From assembly GCA_946478895.1 (NCBI GenBank), contig CAMLDY010000016.1:1-36895 (forward strand): a stretch of 36,895 nucleotides of DNA. The letters run 5' to 3'. Position numbers and translations under genes: made by a program. Under the pieces are notes generated by a model, which saw nothing but the letters and a program-made list of their open reading frames with translations, did no database searches and was not told where the DNA came from. The DNA is from an uncultured Gemmatimonadota bacterium (GTDB lineage: Bacteria > Gemmatimonadota > Gemmatimonadetes > Gemmatimonadales > Gemmatimonadaceae). Below, in pieces: positions 34,875 through 36,895 of this stretch (position 1 is its first letter; each line of letters opens with the position of its first letter).

Positions 34875-35804
34875 ATGGTAAACAAAATCACGGTGGTCGG
34901 CGCTGGCAACGTTGGTGCGACCACCGCGCAGCGTATTGCGGAAAAATCTCTCGCCCGCACGGTCGTAATGGTCGACGTAGTCGAGGGAATACCACAGGGT
35001 AAAGGACTCGATCAGTGGCAGTCGGCGCCGATTGAGGGATTCGACTCCCGAATCGTCGGCACCAACAGCTACGACGAGACCCGCGACTCGCAGATCGTCG
35101 TCATCACGGCGGGAATTGCGCGCAAGCCGGGGATGTCGCGCGACGACCTGCTCAACACCAACGCGGGCATCGTCAAGCAGGTCTCCGAGCAGATCAAGAC
35201 GACTTCGCCGAACGCGATTCTCATCGTCGTCTCGAATCCGCTCGACGTCATGTCCTACGTCGCGATGAAGGTGACGGGTTTTCCCCGACAGCGCGTGCTC
35301 GGGATGGCCGGCGTCCTCGACACCGCGCGGTATCGCGCTTTTCTCGCCGAGGCACTCGACGTTTCGGTGCGCGACATTCAGGCGATGGTGCTCGGTGGTC
35401 ACGGCGACACCATGGTTCCACTCATCTCGTACACTTCTGTGAGCGGCATCCCGATCACCCAGCTGATGCCGCAGTCGAAGCTGAACGCTATCGTCGACCG
35501 CACCCGCACCGGCGGCGCGGAGATCGTGAAGTACCTGAAGACCGGTTCGGCGTACTATGCGCCGTCCGCCGCCGCCGTCCAGATGTGCGAGGCGATCGTT
35601 CTCGATCAAAAGCGGATTCTGCCGTGCGCAGCCTGGCTCGAGGGCGAGTATGGCATGTCGGGTCTCTTTCTCGGCGTTCCCTGCAAGCTCGGCCGAAACG
35701 GACTGGAGCAGATCATCGAAGTCGAGCTCACTGGTGAGGAGCGCGACGCCCTGGCGAAGAGCGCGGAGGCGGTGCGCGAGCCAATGGGCGCGGTAAAACT
35801 GTAG
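34875..35804 (+). CDS. mdh: Malate dehydrogenase (LDH-like type)
   Basis: Oxidises malate to oxaloacetate with NAD. The 309-residue product has [11 protein letters not shown], Asp34 for NAD, the mobile loop [14 protein letters not shown] (Arg83 and Arg89 bind malate), [12 protein letters not shown], and [10 protein letters not shown] with the catalytic His. The Arg at the specificity position supports malate over lactate. ATG 34875 follows a GAAAGA stretch. It is 7 bases upstream of sdhC, so the two TCA-cycle steps are probably co-expressed. Confidence 0.96.
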   Translation: MVNKITVVGAGNVGATTAQRIAEKSLARTVVMVDVVEGIPQGKGLDQWQSAPIEGFDSRIVGTNSYDETRDSQIVVITAGIARKPGMSRDDLLNTNAGIVKQVSEQIKTTSPNAILIVVSNPLDVMSYVAMKVTGFPRQRVLGMAGVLDTARYRAFLAEALDVSVRDIQAMVLGGHGDTMVPLISYTSVSGIPITQLMPQSKLNAIVDRTRTGGAEIVKYLKTGSAYYAPSAAAVQMCEAIVLDQKRILPCAAWLEGEYGMSGLFLGVPCKLGRNGLEQIIEVELTGEERDALAKSAEAVREPMGAVKL

Positions 35805-35811
35805 CACGCTG

Positions 35812-36474
35812 ATGGGCAGGATTCGCCGCTTCTACGCGTCCATGGTCGGCAAGAAAGTCGTCATGGGCGTCACCGGGTTGATTGGCGTCGGCTTCGTCAT
35901 CCTTCATTCGCTCGGGAATCTGCTCGTATTCCGCGGGCCGGAAGCGATCAACTCCTACTCCCATTTTCTCAAGAGCTCGGGTGAGCTGCTCTGGGCGTTG
36001 CGCATCGTTCTGATCGTCGCCGTGATCCTTCATGTCGTCGCGGCCGTCCAGCTGAGCAGACAGAGTCTCGCCGCGCGTCCGGTCGGCTACGTGAAACGCG
36101 AGCCTCAGGCGGCAACCATTGCCTCACGTACCATGAGGTGGGGCGGCGTGCTGCTGCTCATCTTCATCGTCCTCCACATTCTTCACTTCACCACCGGTAC
36201 CATCAGGCCAACGGGGTATTTCAGCAGCGAAGATGTCTACGCGAACGTCGTCGGTAGCTTTCGAATCTGGTGGGTCGCGCTCTTCTACATCGTCTCGATG
36301 ATCGCGCTCGGTCTGCACCTCTTTCATGGCGCGTGGAGCTCGGTGCGCACCATTGGCGTCAGCCCTCGCTCGCCCCATCCTTTGCATCGCCGAATCTCGC
36401 TGGTGATCGCGGTGTTCGTGTGGGCAGCCTTCACGGCAATTCCGGTCGCCGTAATCGCGGGGTGGGTGCGATGA
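35812..36474 (+). CDS. sdhC: Succinate dehydrogenase cytochrome b subunit (di-haem type)
   Basis: A 220-residue membrane anchor with five hydrophobic segments, which carries electrons between the flavoprotein side and quinone. Candidate haem ligands are H32, H74, H122/H125 and H169/H172, the spread expected for the two-haem single-anchor class (B. subtilis SdhC and Wolinella FrdC type). There is no separate SdhD. The stop overlaps the sdhA ATG (ATGA). Confidence 0.92.
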   Translation: MGRIRRFYASMVGKKVVMGVTGLIGVGFVILHSLGNLLVFRGPEAINSYSHFLKSSGELLWALRIVLIVAVILHVVAAVQLSRQSLAARPVGYVKREPQAATIASRTMRWGGVLLLIFIVLHILHFTTGTIRPTGYFSSEDVYANVVGSFRIWWVALFYIVSMIALGLHLFHGAWSSVRTIGVSPRSPHPLHRRISLVIAVFVWAAFTAIPVAVIAGWVR

Positions 36475-36895
36475 CGCTCAACCTCGACGCGCGCATCCCG
36501 AGCGGCCCGCTGCCGGAGAAGTGGAACCGCCACCGCTTCGAGATGAAGCTGGTGAATCCGGCGAACAAGCGGAAAAACACGGTCATCGTCGTTGGATCCG
36601 GCCTCGCCGGCGGCGCCGGCGCTGCCACCATGAGCGAGCTTGGCTACAACGTGAAGTGCTTCTGCTTCCAGGATTCGCCCCGCCGAGCACACAGTATCGC
36701 GGCGCAGGGCGGTATCAACGCGGCCAAGAATTATCAGAACGACGGCGACAGCGTCTACCGGCTGTTCTACGACACGGTGAAGGGCGGCGATTTCCGCTCT
36801 CGTGAAGCGAACGTGTATCGGCTCGCCGAGCTGAGCGTGAACATCATCGATCAGTGCGTGGCGCAGGGCGTGCCGTTCGCGCGCGAATACGGCGG
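36471..36895 (+). CDS. sdhA: Succinate dehydrogenase flavoprotein subunit (N-terminal part, runs off window)
   Basis: About 141 residues are visible. They include the FAD-binding VVGSGLAGG (about 40-48) and [21 protein letters not shown] with H74, the expected covalent FAD site. The start ATG 36471 overlaps the sdhC stop. The N-terminus ([20 protein letters not shown]) is the longer form seen in Bacteroidota-like enzymes that pair with a single cytochrome b anchor. The gene is cut by the window end; sdhB is expected next. Confidence 0.95.
   Translation, partial: MTLNLDARIPSGPLPEKWNRHRFEMKLVNPANKRKNTVIVVGSGLAGGAGAATMSELGYNVKCFCFQDSPRRAHSIAAQGGINAAKNYQNDGDSVYRLFYDTVKGGDFRSREANVYRLAELSVNIIDQCVAQGVPFAREYG

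Noticed and set aside
1..36895. CRISPR arrays, insertion sequences, toxin-antitoxin or defence genes
   Set aside because: No spaced direct repeats, transposase motifs or paired small toxin-like frames were found on reading both strands.

Overview
This is a GC-rich bacterial chromosomal window dominated by housekeeping genes. It most resembles a Gemmatimonadota chromosome; this is inferred from recognised gene styles, not from a search. The pointers are an outer-membrane plug/barrel protein of the style seen in that phylum, a coupled pair of secreted amidohydrolases, a Bacteroidota-like single-anchor succinate dehydrogenase (sdhC-sdhA) and many ATGA/GTGA gene overlaps. The cell is diderm: lipoprotein signals, an RND/TolC efflux system and an outer-membrane barrel protein are all present. 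There is no integrase, transposase, CRISPR array or phage gene.

Layout. 1-1240: ribosomal proteins L21 and L27 with a terminator, then a small uncharacterised helical protein and a bidirectional terminator. 1275-4787 (minus): two overlapping amidohydrolase-fold genes, one of which has lost every metal ligand, and a glycerophosphodiester phosphodiesterase. 4868-6605 (plus): ECF sigma factor, zinc-finger anti-sigma factor, Spy/CpxP-like periplasmic protein and terminator. 6622-7445: a DedA membrane protein and tRNA-Leu(CAA). 7450-13153 (minus): a three-gene RND efflux operon in which each gene overlaps the next by ATGA. 13260-17800 (plus): isocitrate dehydrogenase, leucyl aminopeptidase and the outer-membrane plug/barrel protein.

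17838-32459 (plus) is a very compact run: yicC, gmk, rpoZ, coaBC, a family-4 uracil-DNA glycosylase, dnaB, radA, ispD, tsaC, a low-molecular-weight phosphatase of arginine-phosphatase type, aroE, a comF-type gene, gap, pgk, tpiA, secG and carA. It joins nucleotide and coenzyme synthesis, replication and repair, isoprenoid and aromatic precursors, tRNA modification and lower glycolysis. 32549-34559 carries an HU/IHF protein and moaD-moaE-moaA (molybdopterin synthesis). A 315-bp gap with inverted repeats follows, then malate dehydrogenase and the start of a succinate dehydrogenase operon that runs off the window.

I see no obviously new multigene system. The points most worth checking are the metal-ligand-less amidohydrolase coupled to an intact partner, coaBC (no normal start codon for its conserved N-terminus and a missing active-site cysteine), the probable arginine phosphatase, and the structured gap before mdh.
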